Translations under genes and position numbers: made by a program
Notes under the pieces: model-generated
Database searches by the model: none
What the model was told of the DNA's origin: nothing
Seen by the model: the letters and a program-made list of their open reading frames with translations, nothing else
Assembly: GCF_019343195.1 (NCBI RefSeq)
Contig: NZ_RPHB01000001.1
Coordinates: forward strand, 620,001 to 684,000
Direction: 5' to 3'
Source: Arthrospiribacter ruber
GTDB lineage: Bacteria; Bacteroidota; Bacteroidia; Cytophagales; Cyclobacteriaceae
DNA length: 64,000 nucleotides
Part shown: one piece after another, positions 19,358 to 28,107 of the stretch
Numbering within the stretch: position 1 is the first letter of the stretch
Layout: every line of letters begins with the position of its first letter

Positions 19358-20374
19358 TTATGAAGCTTTGTTTTTATTGGCTAAAATGGTAACAAATACC
19401 AATAACCAGTAAGTCAATAAAATAATGGAATAGTTATAATTTATTAAGGCCAAAACGATAGATAAAAGTATCAAAATCGGCATGCCACCATAGCAAATTA
19501 CGAACTTAAATGTGGCATAAAATGTAGGGTCTTTTATTCCTTTTTTTACCTTGATCCAGAAGAGGTAAAAAGGGGCGATGAGTATTTTCATCAGACTTCC
19601 TGAAATCCCATTTGTTTCAGTGAGAATTTGGCTTGACTCTGTTTTTTCTAAATTTCTATTTAGTGCCAGTCTTACAGCAGCAGGGTCTGTGATAGGGACG
19701 TTTTCTTGGATAAGATTGGCCAAGTGTTGCTTATAATTTTCTTCTGGAATTTGTACAACCAAAGGGTCCATTTTTTCAAGACAGCGCTTCATCAGCTGAT
19801 CGTATTTGGGGTAAAATTCACTTGCTTTAAATGGCTTTCCAAAATGGATACTGACCTCTGTACCTGAGCGCATGTGGGAAGAATAATTGATCCCTGCAGG
19901 TAGGATAAGCAGGTCCAAATCCGGATTTTGCTCCAGTGCTTGAAAAGCAATTCTTGCAAAGCCTTTTTTAAGAGGCCTCAGGGTCCGCTTCATGCTGTGG
20001 CCCCCTTCACCAAAAATAAGTATGCTTCCTTTTCCATGAAGTATGTCCACACTTTTTTGAAACGTCTCTTTGTTTTTTTCCATATTGTCCACTCCATCTC
20101 TTAGTCTGTAGACAGGAATCATTCTGATATAGTGAAGTATCTTGGATGCGATTGGATTTTTGAAAGCAGAGGCCCTGGTGAGAAAATGAGGTTTGAGCTG
20201 GGTATGGGTGGCAATGAGTAAGGGATCTATCAATGCGTTTTGGTGGTTGCACACGATCAGTACAGGTTTTCCTTTTGGCAGGTTTTCTTCACCCATTACC
20301 CGGATCTTTTGAAAGTAAAGGTGTAAGGAAAATTTTACGGTAATCCTCAAAAAAGCATTGAAAAGGTCTTTCAT
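19358..20374 (-). CDS. Lysophospholipid acyltransferase family protein (PlsC-like)
   Basis: This probably transfers an acyl chain to a glycerophospholipid precursor at the inner membrane. The acyltransferase signature is NHQNALIDPLL near residue 44, with the His and Asp five residues apart. That spacing fits the DHAP-acyltransferase-like branch better than classical PlsC, which has four. FGEGGHS near residue 120 takes the place of the usual FPEGT block. Hydrophobic segments near the C terminus (about 265-330) suggest membrane anchoring. At 338 residues it is longer than classical PlsC. It is the last gene of a minus-strand run, 8 nt after the BASS transporter. Confidence 0.8.
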   Translation of the reverse strand: MKDLFNAFLRITVKFSLHLYFQKIRVMGEENLPKGKPVLIVCNHQNALIDPLLIATHTQLKPHFLTRASAFKNPIASKILHYIRMIPVYRLRDGVDNMEKNKETFQKSVDILHGKGSILIFGEGGHSMKRTLRPLKKGFARIAFQALEQNPDLDLLILPAGINYSSHMRSGTEVSIHFGKPFKASEFYPKYDQLMKRCLEKMDPLVVQIPEENYKQHLANLIQENVPITDPAAVRLALNRNLEKTESSQILTETNGISGSLMKILIAPFYLFWIKVKKGIKDPTFYATFKFVICYGGMPILILLSIVLALINYNYSIILLTYWLLVFVTILANKNKAS

Positions 20375-20382
20375 GTTGGTTG

Positions 20383-21312
20383 TTATTGATTCTCAAAAGC
20401 TGGAGACATGATTCTGCTGGTAAAGTTTTTCCAGATTAACGCAATGCTCATGCCGGAAAGGATATGCCATATTCCCCACCAAGCGGCAATGATAGCCATT
20501 CCCCCCAAGCCATCAAAATAAGTGAAAATAAGAACCAATGCCAATCCTGAGTTCTGTATACCTGTCTCAATGGTCAATGTTTTGGTGTCTTCCAGTGGAA
20601 GCCTTCCGATTTTGGCCAAAATAAAGCCCGAAAACAAAGCGATGAGGTTATGTCCAAAAACCCAAATAAAAATCAGTCCTATAAAGGTAAGGAACAAGTC
20701 ATAGTTGCCTATAAATGCGATGACCACAAATGCAGCAAAAATCAGTATGCTTACAGGTTTGAGAAGACGACTGGTTTTGATGGCCCAATCAGGAAATTTG
20801 TAATTCAGGTACATGCCTACAATCAATGGGATTCCCAAAATCAAAGCTACGGTCTGGAATACATCGGAATAGTTTAGGGCTATCTCCCTCAATAAAACCG
20901 ATGAGGGGGCATAAAACCCCGACCATAAGGCAAAATTGAAAGGGGTAAGGAAAATGGAGAAGGCAGTGGAAAATGCTGTCAGGGATACCGATAGAGCAGT
21001 ATTTCCTTTGGCAAGATGTGTCATGAAATTGGAAACATTCCCTCCAGGGCATGCTGCTACCAGAAACATTCCCAATGCTACTGAGGGGGGAGGCTCAATG
21101 GCCACAACAAGGAGAAAGGTCAAGAATGGCAAGAATAAAAACTGGGAAAGTATACCCAAGAAGAAGGCCTTTGGGTTTTGGCCTATGTATTTAAAATCCT
21201 TGACTTTGAGATCAAGTGCTACTCCAAACATGATGATGGCCAAGGAAATATTCAGCAAAAGGAGAGAGTCCTGATCGAAATTCAGGCGGCTTTGATCCAA
21301 TTGGTCTATCAT
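20383..21312 (-). CDS. Bile acid:sodium symporter family transporter (BASS)
   Basis: Predicted multipass inner-membrane transporter of the BASS superfamily, which moves organic anions with sodium; the substrate cannot be told from sequence. The N terminus LNISLAIIMFGVALDL and the block AACPGGNVSNFMTHLAKG are characteristic, the latter matching the CPGG/SN substrate-and-ion-binding crossover region. About nine to ten hydrophobic helices follow. An upstream ATG at 21354 would add 14 residues with no membrane character. I chose the ATG at 21312 because family members begin shortly before the first helix. It lies between the YhhQ-type transporter and the acyltransferase. Confidence 0.82.
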   Translation of the reverse strand: MIDQLDQSRLNFDQDSLLLLNISLAIIMFGVALDLKVKDFKYIGQNPKAFFLGILSQFLFLPFLTFLLVVAIEPPPSVALGMFLVAACPGGNVSNFMTHLAKGNTALSVSLTAFSTAFSIFLTPFNFALWSGFYAPSSVLLREIALNYSDVFQTVALILGIPLIVGMYLNYKFPDWAIKTSRLLKPVSILIFAAFVVIAFIGNYDLFLTFIGLIFIWVFGHNLIALFSGFILAKIGRLPLEDTKTLTIETGIQNSGLALVLIFTYFDGLGGMAIIAAWWGIWHILSGMSIALIWKNFTSRIMSPAFENQ

Positions 21313-21363
21313 AGGTGAGTAGCTTAGTGAAGTAAGGTGAAAAGTACCTTTCAAAATGACAAA

Positions 21364-22170
21364 TTAAAGGAAGGAAGTATCCTCAGAAGCTTCCTTGGTC
21401 ATTTCCTCTGCAATCTCTTTTCCCAGGTAGTTGTCTATAAGGTAATGTCCCAAATAGAGCACTGGAGTCAGGAGAATGGCCACTCCAAACTTATAAATGT
21501 AATTGATGATACCTACCGACACTACTTGTGCCCAGGACCAATTTCCAAAAATGTAAAAAGCTATTCCCAGCACCACGAAGGAATCGATAAATTGTGAGAC
21601 AAGTGTAGAACCTGTGGCTCTTAGCCAGATCATTTTTGGTCCTGTGATTTTTCTGAGCTTCTGAAAGACAAAAACGTCTATCAATTGCCCCAATAGGAAG
21701 GCTACCAAAGAACCTATGATAATCCCTAATCCTTGCCTGAATATTACATTAAAGGCATAGTCTATGTTGAAGTCATTGCCTTCGATATCAGGAGTATTGA
21801 CATCCAGCCAGAAAGGTGCAGGAGGAAGTTTGGTCACTCCGGCTATGACAAAAAAGATATAGGCAATAAAGAAGGCAGTTACAAAACTGATTTTCCTGAC
21901 ACCCTTTTTGCCGTAGTATTCATTAATGATGTCGGTAGTGACAAATACTATTGGCCAGATCACTGCTCCTGCAGTAAGGTTGAAGTCAAGTACATATTCT
22001 CCAAATATGGTCCAGCCCGCGGGGTCTAATCCTATTGTTTTTTCACCTGAAAAAATCTTCACTCCGATGATTTCAGCAAGTATGGCATTGGTCAGAAAAA
22101 TCCCGCTCAGTATGATGAACAGGTTGGTTTTTTTTGATTGAAATTCCCGCCGGTCAAGGGTTGGCTCCAT
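21364..22170 (-). CDS. yhhQ: Queuosine precursor transporter (YhhQ/VUT family)
   Basis: Predicted inner-membrane transporter of the VUT family; E. coli YhhQ imports queuosine precursors (preQ0/preQ1) for tRNA modification. At 268 residues it has about six hydrophobic helices and the family-typical block VTTDIINEYYGKKGVRK near residue 80. The ending (about 245-268) is acidic and cytoplasmic-looking. It follows rnz by 28 nt in the same direction. Confidence 0.85.
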   Translation of the reverse strand: MEPTLDRREFQSKKTNLFIILSGIFLTNAILAEIIGVKIFSGEKTIGLDPAGWTIFGEYVLDFNLTAGAVIWPIVFVTTDIINEYYGKKGVRKISFVTAFFIAYIFFVIAGVTKLPPAPFWLDVNTPDIEGNDFNIDYAFNVIFRQGLGIIIGSLVAFLLGQLIDVFVFQKLRKITGPKMIWLRATGSTLVSQFIDSFVVLGIAFYIFGNWSWAQVVSVGIINYIYKFGVAILLTPVLYLGHYLIDNYLGKEIAEEMTKEASEDTSFL

Positions 22171-22198
22171 AAGTTTGGGTGGATAGGCAGTTGTTTAT

Positions 22199-23116
22199 TT
22201 AATCAACAGAGTAGGTAATACCTTCTTCGCTCAAAAATGTTTTGGGAAAATTTGCCCTTGCTTCATTGAGGAGAGGATTGAGATCAAGATATCTTGTAGA
22301 ATAATGCCCGATCAAAAGCCTGTCCACTTCCGCTTCACGGGCGACAATTCCAGCCTGAGCGGCAGTAGTATGAAAGGTCTCCTTCGCGCGTTCTTCCTGA
22401 TCATTGGCAAAGGTCGCTTCGTGGTAAAGTATGTTGGCTCCTTTAATGTAGGGAACCAGACCTAAGTCAAAGCAGGTATCAGAGCAATAGGCATATTTTC
22501 TGGCTTTTCTTGGAGGATGGGTGTACTCATCCAAAGCGTAGATGACCTTACCGCTTTCATCTTTATAGTCCATTCCATTTCGGAGATGGTTGATGGCTTC
22601 TACAGGTATTTTCTTGTCTTGTAATTTTTCGCGTTTCAGGTTTCTGAACCTTACTTTTTCTTCAATCGCAAATCCTGTACAGGGAAGTCTGTGTTTAAGA
22701 GGGAATGAATATACCTTAAAGTTGTTTTCCTCGAGGATCAGCTGACTGTTGTTGGGATCAGTGCATACAAACCTTAAAGGAAAATTTAGCCTTGTATTGC
22801 TATGTTTCAGTTGCAGGGTAAGGATCTCATCCAGTCCTGCAGGACCGAAAATGGTCAGAAGCTTGCTTCTGTTGTGAAGCTGGAAGCTGAAAATAAGCCC
22901 CATCAAACCCAGATAGTGGTCGCCGTGCAGATGGGATATGAAAATAAAGTCAATCTTGGAGAATCTGAGTTTGAATTTTCTAAGCTGAATTTGTGTCCCC
23001 TCGCCACAATCTAGGAGAATATGGGTGCCACCCACTTTCAGCAATTGGGAAGTCTGATTCCTGCCGTGGGCAGGAATCGCTGAATTACTTCCTAAAATGG
23101 TGACTTCAAATTCCAA
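22199..23116 (-). CDS. rnz: Ribonuclease Z
   Basis: Zinc-dependent endonuclease of the metallo-beta-lactamase fold that trims tRNA 3' ends. The metal-binding motif SHLHGDH gives His62, His64, Asp66 and His67. HEATF (about 240) and GHYSTRY (about 270) supply later ligands and the HST-like loop. The N terminus has the family's LGSNSAIPAHGRN. At 305 residues it is the short tRNase Z form. It starts 2 nt downstream of the STAS gene stop. Confidence 0.93.
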   Translation of the reverse strand: MEFEVTILGSNSAIPAHGRNQTSQLLKVGGTHILLDCGEGTQIQLRKFKLRFSKIDFIFISHLHGDHYLGLMGLIFSFQLHNRSKLLTIFGPAGLDEILTLQLKHSNTRLNFPLRFVCTDPNNSQLILEENNFKVYSFPLKHRLPCTGFAIEEKVRFRNLKREKLQDKKIPVEAINHLRNGMDYKDESGKVIYALDEYTHPPRKARKYAYCSDTCFDLGLVPYIKGANILYHEATFANDQEERAKETFHTTAAQAGIVAREAEVDRLLIGHYSTRYLDLNPLLNEARANFPKTFLSEEGITYSVD

Positions 23117-23118
23117 GA

Positions 23119-23496
23119 TTAATCTTCCTCCTCTTCCTCTCTACCTTCAATCTCATGGATGAAAATAGCTTCTGCTGCTGCCTCCAATGAGTCTACGATA
23201 TTAAAAACTTTGTCCAACATGGATATTTTGATCAGCTTCATCACATGGTCTTGAGGAGATGCTATGATAAAAATGCCTCCAGCTCTGTTAAATTCTCTAT
23301 TGCCTACCAAAAGAGCACTCAAACCACTTGAATCGGCATATTTTACCTGACTCATATCCAACACAAGATTGTTGTACCCTTCCGCCTGTACAGTCAAAAG
23401 TTCAGATTTCAACACCGGCGAAAGACCGGAGTCCAGCTTTTCTTCCATCGGGGTAAACACTACATATTGTTCTTTCTTATCTACGGTATATTTCAT
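23119..23496 (-). CDS. STAS domain protein (anti-sigma-factor antagonist family)
   Basis: A 125-residue single STAS domain. The loop KYADSSGLSALL (residues 52-63) holds the conserved DSSG serine (56/57) that partner-switching kinases phosphorylate in SpoIIAA-like antagonists. The C-terminal 12 residues are almost all acidic (EGREEEEED). No anti-sigma kinase or sigma factor is adjacent; neighbours are purC (19 nt upstream) and rnz (2 nt downstream). The partner is unknown. Confidence 0.85.
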   Translation of the reverse strand: MKYTVDKKEQYVVFTPMEEKLDSGLSPVLKSELLTVQAEGYNNLVLDMSQVKYADSSGLSALLVGNREFNRAGGIFIIASPQDHVMKLIKISMLDKVFNIVDSLEAAAEAIFIHEIEGREEEEED

Positions 23497-23515
23497 ATTG
23501 ATTTATTTTTCTGAA

Positions 23516-24451
23516 TTAAATATTTGCCAATATAGCTGTTTCAATGTCCTTTTCCAGATTTTGGGTCGCTGCTTTTTGAAATTTCTCCCCAGTAATTTTC
23601 TCGAAGAGTTCTATGTATCTTTCAGAAACCTCATCCACAAAATCCTGTGGCATTTCAGGTACTTGTTGGCCTTCTTTTCCCTGAAATCCGTTTTTGATAA
23701 GCCACTGACGTACAAATTCTTTTGAAAGCTGCTTTTGCGGAAGTCCTGCCTCCTGGAGTCCCTCATAGCCATCTGCATAGAAATATCTTGAAGAATCTGG
23801 CGTATGGATTTCATCTATCAAAAGGATGTCATCCCCGTATTTGCCAAACTCGTACTTGGTATCTACCAATAATAAGCCCATTTGTTTGGCGATTTGGGTA
23901 CCTCTTTCAAAAAGCGCATAGGTATATTTTTCCAAAATGGCATAGTCTTCAGCGCTTACAATTCCCTGAGCAAGGATTTCCTCTTTGGAAATGTCCTCAT
24001 CATGCCCCTCAGAAGCTTTGGTAGTCGGTGTGATGATAGGAGAGGGGAGCTTGTCGTTTTCCTTCAATCCCTCCGGCAAGTGTACACCACAAAGCTGCCT
24101 TTTACCTGCTTTGTATTCTCTGGCAGCATGGCCTGCCAAGTATCCTCTGATGACCATTTCTACTTTGAAAGGTTCGCACCTTTTGCCTATAGTCACTTGT
24201 GGATGAGGTATTGACTCCACCCAATTAGGAACGATATCTGAGGTGTCCTTCAGAAACTTGGCTGCAATCTGATTCAGCACTTGCCCCTTGTGTGGGATAG
24301 GCCTGGGCAACACCACGTCAAATGCCGAAATCCTGTCACTTGCTACAACAGCAAGTTTTTGTTCAAAAATATAGACATCTCTTACTTTGCCTTTGTAAAA
24401 TCCCTGCTGTCCGGGAAATTGAAATTGGGTTTCTTTGATTGCTGTGCTCAT
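23516..24451 (-). CDS. purC: Phosphoribosylaminoimidazole-succinocarboxamide synthase
   Basis: SAICAR synthase joins CAIR and aspartate using ATP in purine synthesis. Near the N terminus the protein has [24 protein letters not shown] and [10 protein letters not shown], all standard. [21 protein letters not shown] and [29 protein letters not shown] follow. At 311 residues it matches the longer, yeast-like form common in Bacteroidota. It appears to head the purC-STAS-rnz-yhhQ-BASS-acyltransferase run. Confidence 0.95.
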   Translation of the reverse strand: MSTAIKETQFQFPGQQGFYKGKVRDVYIFEQKLAVVASDRISAFDVVLPRPIPHKGQVLNQIAAKFLKDTSDIVPNWVESIPHPQVTIGKRCEPFKVEMVIRGYLAGHAAREYKAGKRQLCGVHLPEGLKENDKLPSPIITPTTKASEGHDEDISKEEILAQGIVSAEDYAILEKYTYALFERGTQIAKQMGLLLVDTKYEFGKYGDDILLIDEIHTPDSSRYFYADGYEGLQEAGLPQKQLSKEFVRQWLIKNGFQGKEGQQVPEMPQDFVDEVSERYIELFEKITGEKFQKAATQNLEKDIETAILANI

Positions 24452-24511
24452 TTTTCTATTGGTTGAACAAAAATATAAAAAGCTCCCGTTTTTTATGTCT
24501 TTAATGGTGGA

Positions 24512-25624
24512 TCAATTGTTTGTGGAACTGTTTAAGTTTTCTCCGGTTTTTCTTCCTTCCTTAAAATACCTTTCCAAAATCAAGTCTCCATTTTCATCAT
24601 ATACTTTTTGTACGCCATGTGGTTTACCTTTTACAAAAGACATGGTTTCCCTGATCTGCCCATTTTCAAAGTACTTTACAGCAGTTCCCTCTTCCTGTCC
24701 GTTGCGATAATAAACCTCACGCTCCACTTCACCATTTTGATAAAAGGCTTTTAACTTTTGTATGTCCCCAAAGCTGTCATAAGTAGCAATTTCCTGAATA
24801 TTGCCATCAGGAAAATAGGAAATGATGTCTCCCACAGGATACCCTTTCTTATATTTGGATTTTTCGGCTACTTGTCCGTTTTCGTGGTAGCTTACAAATT
24901 CGCCATCTGGATCTCCTTTTTTGTATTTGCCTTTTCTGGCAATGGAACCATCTTCAAAATAACTGATGGTAGGACCATGCTGGTAACCTTTTTTGTAGCT
25001 GAATTTGGATCTAAGTTGCCCAGAAGGATAGTAATTCAGCTGCTCTCCATGGATTTCCCCGTTTTTGTAGGTTGTGGTGGCCCTTAGCTCCCCGTCTTCG
25101 AAAAATTGTTCCCTGACACCCTCCAGAAGCCCATCTTTATAGAACCCTTTTTCCAAAAGATTTCCTTCAGGATTGTAATCGTAAGTCCATCCCTCAGGCC
25201 TGTTGTTTTTGAAGTTGGCCTTTTGCCGGACTATTCCGGATTCAAAATAGCTGATGACCTCTCCATCGAGTTGGTCATCGACATAGTTAAGTTCCTGTGA
25301 AATGGCTCCAGATTGGTAGAAGTTTTTTGAGGGCCCTTGCTTGAGGTTGTTTTCATATTGAATAAGCCTCAGGGTATCTTTGGAATTGGGGAAAAAGTCC
25401 ACGAACAAGCCTTCTTTTTTGTCGTTTTTTAATTGACCGGCCACTGCAAGTCCGCCTTCCTCATAGTAAAGCTTGTATTCTCCCTCACCCACACCATTGA
25501 CTTTGTAGTAAACTTCCCTGAGAATTCTCTTTTCTTCATCATAGAAAGTCCTGACCAATTCCTGACTTTGGGCAGTCAGGTAAGAAGATAGAAATAAGAA
25601 AATGCTTAATCTCGTTTTCATCAA
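24512..25624 (-). CDS. Secreted MORN/YwqK-type repeat protein
   Basis: 370 residues with an N-terminal signal peptide (MMKTRLSIFLFLSSYLTAQS). The rest is about 13 repeats of about 22-24 residues of the form YYENGQLREKxxYKKGxxHG, the MORN_2 pattern often labelled YwqK family antitoxin. Such repeats form an open beta sheet. Despite that label, no toxin gene is adjacent, so I make no antitoxin claim; a periplasmic or surface binding role is more likely. It ends 60 nt before purC. Confidence 0.8.
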   Translation of the reverse strand: MMKTRLSIFLFLSSYLTAQSQELVRTFYDEEKRILREVYYKVNGVGEGEYKLYYEEGGLAVAGQLKNDKKEGLFVDFFPNSKDTLRLIQYENNLKQGPSKNFYQSGAISQELNYVDDQLDGEVISYFESGIVRQKANFKNNRPEGWTYDYNPEGNLLEKGFYKDGLLEGVREQFFEDGELRATTTYKNGEIHGEQLNYYPSGQLRSKFSYKKGYQHGPTISYFEDGSIARKGKYKKGDPDGEFVSYHENGQVAEKSKYKKGYPVGDIISYFPDGNIQEIATYDSFGDIQKLKAFYQNGEVEREVYYRNGQEEGTAVKYFENGQIRETMSFVKGKPHGVQKVYDENGDLILERYFKEGRKTGENLNSSTNN

Positions 25625-25750
25625 AGGTAGTAGGGAATGAAGTCTAATCTAATAGCTGGCTTATTAATTAAAGAATTTGGGATAGCTTAAATTGTGCATT
25701 TATAATTTTAATGTTCGGGGATCTATATCTTTTAAAGAGACTTAAGGAAC

Positions 25751-25774
25751 GTTTGCAGCCATGATGCTGCAAAC
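25751..25774 (-). terminator. Stem-loop downstream of the thiolase gene
   Basis: A perfect 9-bp stem, GTTTGCAGC (25751-25759) with GCTGCAAAC (25766-25774), and a 6-nt loop, about 45 nt beyond the thiolase stop on the minus strand. There is no strong U-tract, so its terminator role is tentative. Confidence 0.4.
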
Positions 25775-25817
25775 CTGACCTGTAAGTTTTCTCTGCTATT
25801 TCAGTAGAATGGCTTTT

Positions 25818-26996
25818 TTATACTTTTTCAATAACAATGGCCGAAGCACCACCGCCACCATTGCATATGCCTGCCACTCCATATTTCCCCTTTTTATGAT
25901 GTAGCACAGAACTCAAAGTAGCGATAATTCTAGCTCCTGATGCACCTAGGGGATGTCCTAATGAAACGGCACCACCAAACACATTCAATTTGTCATTGTC
26001 CAGATTGAGCTGCTTTTGATTGGCGATCGCAACAGCAGAAAATGCTTCGTTGATTTCATAGAAGTCTACGTCATTCTCGGTAATTCCAGCATTCTTGATG
26101 GCTTTTGGTATGGCCAATGCCGGGGCTGTGGTAAACCATATCGGGTCTTGTGCAGCATCTGCAAAACCTTTGATTTTGGCAATGGGCTTAAGACCCAGCT
26201 CCTGTACTTTTTCTTTGCTGGCAAGGATCAGGGCTGAGGCTCCATCATTCATGGTGGAAGCATTGGCAGCTGTTACTGTTCCCTCTTTGTCAAATACCGG
26301 TCTAAGATTAGGAATCTTTTCAAAATTGACATTTTTAAATTCCTCATCTTCTTCTATCAGGATGGTTTCGCCTTTTCTTCCTTTGATTTCTACAGGAACG
26401 ACCTCATCTTTGAATGCACCTGCTTTCCAAGCTTCGGCAGATCTTGTATAAGATTGGATGGCGTATTTGTCCTGATCTTCCCGGCTGATGTTCATTTCCT
26501 TTGCGGTATTTTCAGCACAATTTCCCATTGGGAATTTGTAGTACACTTCAAAAAGACCATCCTTCACAAGCCCATCTACCATTTCAGCATTTCCATATTT
26601 ATAGCCAAATCTGGCCTTTGGGACATAATAGGGGACATTAGACATGCTTTCCATACCTCCTGCTACGACGAGGTCGTTTTGACCGGTCATGATGGACTGA
26701 GCTGCAAACATTACAGCTTTCATGCCTGAAGAACATACTTTATTGATAGTAGTGCAAGGTACATTGTAGCCTATTCCGGCACCCACGGCTGCTTGCCTGG
26801 CAGGAGCTTGTCCTAAGTTGGCCGAAATCACATTGCCCATCAATACTTCATCCACCTGGTCGGGGTTGACATTTGCCTTTTCCAAGGCACCCTTGATGGC
26901 AATACTGCCAAGTTCTACTGCTGTCAAAGCCGAAAGGCTTCCGCCAAAACTCCCCAGAGGGGTCCTTACTGCGGATACTATATACACTTCTTTCAT
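25818..26996 (-). CDS. Acetyl-CoA C-acyltransferase (thiolase)
   Basis: Thiolase II family enzyme condensing or cleaving acyl-CoA units, in acetoacetyl-CoA formation or beta-oxidation. The nucleophile Cys88 lies in NKVCSSGMKAV. NEAFSAVA, GHPLGASGAR and CNGGGGASA carry the other active-site His and Cys residues. The length of 392 is standard. It stands alone between the MORN protein and a repeat-rich gap. Whether it acts biosynthetically or degradatively cannot be read from sequence. Confidence 0.92.
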   Translation of the reverse strand: MKEVYIVSAVRTPLGSFGGSLSALTAVELGSIAIKGALEKANVNPDQVDEVLMGNVISANLGQAPARQAAVGAGIGYNVPCTTINKVCSSGMKAVMFAAQSIMTGQNDLVVAGGMESMSNVPYYVPKARFGYKYGNAEMVDGLVKDGLFEVYYKFPMGNCAENTAKEMNISREDQDKYAIQSYTRSAEAWKAGAFKDEVVPVEIKGRKGETILIEEDEEFKNVNFEKIPNLRPVFDKEGTVTAANASTMNDGASALILASKEKVQELGLKPIAKIKGFADAAQDPIWFTTAPALAIPKAIKNAGITENDVDFYEINEAFSAVAIANQKQLNLDNDKLNVFGGAVSLGHPLGASGARIIATLSSVLHHKKGKYGVAGICNGGGGASAIVIEKV

Positions 26997-27021
26997 TGGG
27001 TTTATATTTGGTTTTTATTAG

Positions 27022-27244
27022 ACAATTAACTTGAGATGCGAGATGCGAGACATGAGACCAGAGATATGAGATGTGAGACAGCATTAGGAACTATAGTAAC
27101 CACTAGCTTCGGTGATTTTTCGACTGCCACCTAAATACGACTAGCCTCCTTATCCACTATACGTCAATAACTATTCACTATTCACTATTCACTATTCACT
27201 ATTCACTATTCACTATTCACTACTCACTACCAACTAACTCTCTC
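27022..27244. repeat. Intergenic repeat region: purine-rich GAGATGTGAG stretch, conserved core, and CTATTCA tandem array
   Basis: Three parts are visible. First, 27031-27080 has GAGATGCGAGA/GAGATATGAGATGTGAGA iterations. Second, a core AGGAACTATAGTAAC (about 27086-27100) is followed by GCTTCGGTG and GACTGCCACC; this core recurs at 33.7 kb. Third, 27171-27219 holds seven perfect 7-bp CTATTCA units, then one variant CTACTCA (27220-27226). No ORF or hairpin array suggests CRISPR. Confidence 0.75.
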
Positions 27245-28096
27245 TTACCACTCCGGCAAGCCTCTTTCGGGTCTTTTGGTAGGTTTTTTCCTGTTTTGTT
27301 GGATATATCTCAACTCAGCTGCATTCATGGCATCCAGAATTTGAGCAGCTTGTTCCGGAGTAAGGTTCATCTCCTGAAGTTGTTCTCTCATTCTTTCCAT
27401 TTGTTTTTCTCTTTCACTTAGATCGGATTCCAATTCTGATGGATCTTGAGAATCGCTTTCATCCTGGGATTTTTCGCCTTCTTTATCCTCTTTTTGCTGG
27501 GATTCAGAGGCTTCATCATCTTGGGTTTGCTCATCACCTTCACCATCCCGGTTTTCTTGGGATTCGCCATCCTTATCTTGATCTTGTTGATCCTGCTGGT
27601 CTTGGTTGTCAGCATCTTCACCTTCGTCCTGTTGATCCTGTTGGTCTTTTTGGTCGGGATTTTCTTCCAACCATCTTGCCAGAAGCTCATAGTTGTACCT
27701 AGCGGCTTCATTTCCAGGGTCTTTGATCAAGGAATATTTAAAAGCTGCTAAAGCATCTTCAAACTGGTTTTCATTGGCAAGTATGATCCCTCTTTGGTTG
27801 GAGGCAAAGGAGGCTATCATTTTATCCGAACTGCTGACCAAAGCCGAATAGGTGCGCTGGGCATCTTCAAGATCACCATTGTAGTGGTAGCTTAGGGCAA
27901 GGTTAAAAGTAGCATTAGGACCATCTACCTTGTGTGTGGACTTAAGTTCAAGGTGTTTTTCTACAGATTTTTCGTAGTCCGCTTCTGCATAACTTCTTGA
28001 AGCTTCTTTTATGGCTTTGTTTTTTTTCCCAATATCCGTAAGGGAGGAAGGAATAAAGAGTAATATGAATAAAATATATTTTGTCATGGATATCAT
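27245..28096 (-). CDS. batC: BatC-like TPR protein with acidic low-complexity region
   Basis: Tetratricopeptide protein of the Bacteroides aerotolerance (Bat) type, presumably periplasmic and membrane-anchored by its N-terminal hydrophobic segment (TKYILFILLFIPSSL). TPR-like helices cover about residues 20-145. A long Asp/Gln/Glu-rich tract (DQQDQQDEGED and similar) covers about 150-225, then a short amphipathic end. ATG starts are available at 28096 and 28087. The frame opens with GTG at 28111 in a GTGA overlap with the VWA gene stop, so coupling is possible and the start is uncertain. It pairs with the VWA protein upstream. Confidence 0.72.
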   Translation of the reverse strand: MISMTKYILFILLFIPSSLTDIGKKNKAIKEASRSYAEADYEKSVEKHLELKSTHKVDGPNATFNLALSYHYNGDLEDAQRTYSALVSSSDKMIASFASNQRGIILANENQFEDALAAFKYSLIKDPGNEAARYNYELLARWLEENPDQKDQQDQQDEGEDADNQDQQDQQDQDKDGESQENRDGEGDEQTQDDEASESQQKEDKEGEKSQDESDSQDPSELESDLSEREKQMERMREQLQEMNLTPEQAAQILDAMNAAELRYIQQNRKKPTKRPERGLPEW

Positions 28097-28107
28097 ACTG
28101 GACGAGA

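Noticed and set aside
24512-25624. YwqK toxin-antitoxin antitoxin
   Set aside because: The protein is secreted and has no adjacent toxin; the name comes from a repeat pattern only.
27171-27226. CRISPR array
   Set aside because: Units are 7 bp with no spacers, so this is a simple tandem repeat.
27446-27751. 101-residue plus-strand frame antisense to the acidic region of the TPR gene
   Set aside because: Hydrophobic Ile/Leu-rich translation is what the complement of Asp/Gln/Glu repeats gives; it is a shadow.
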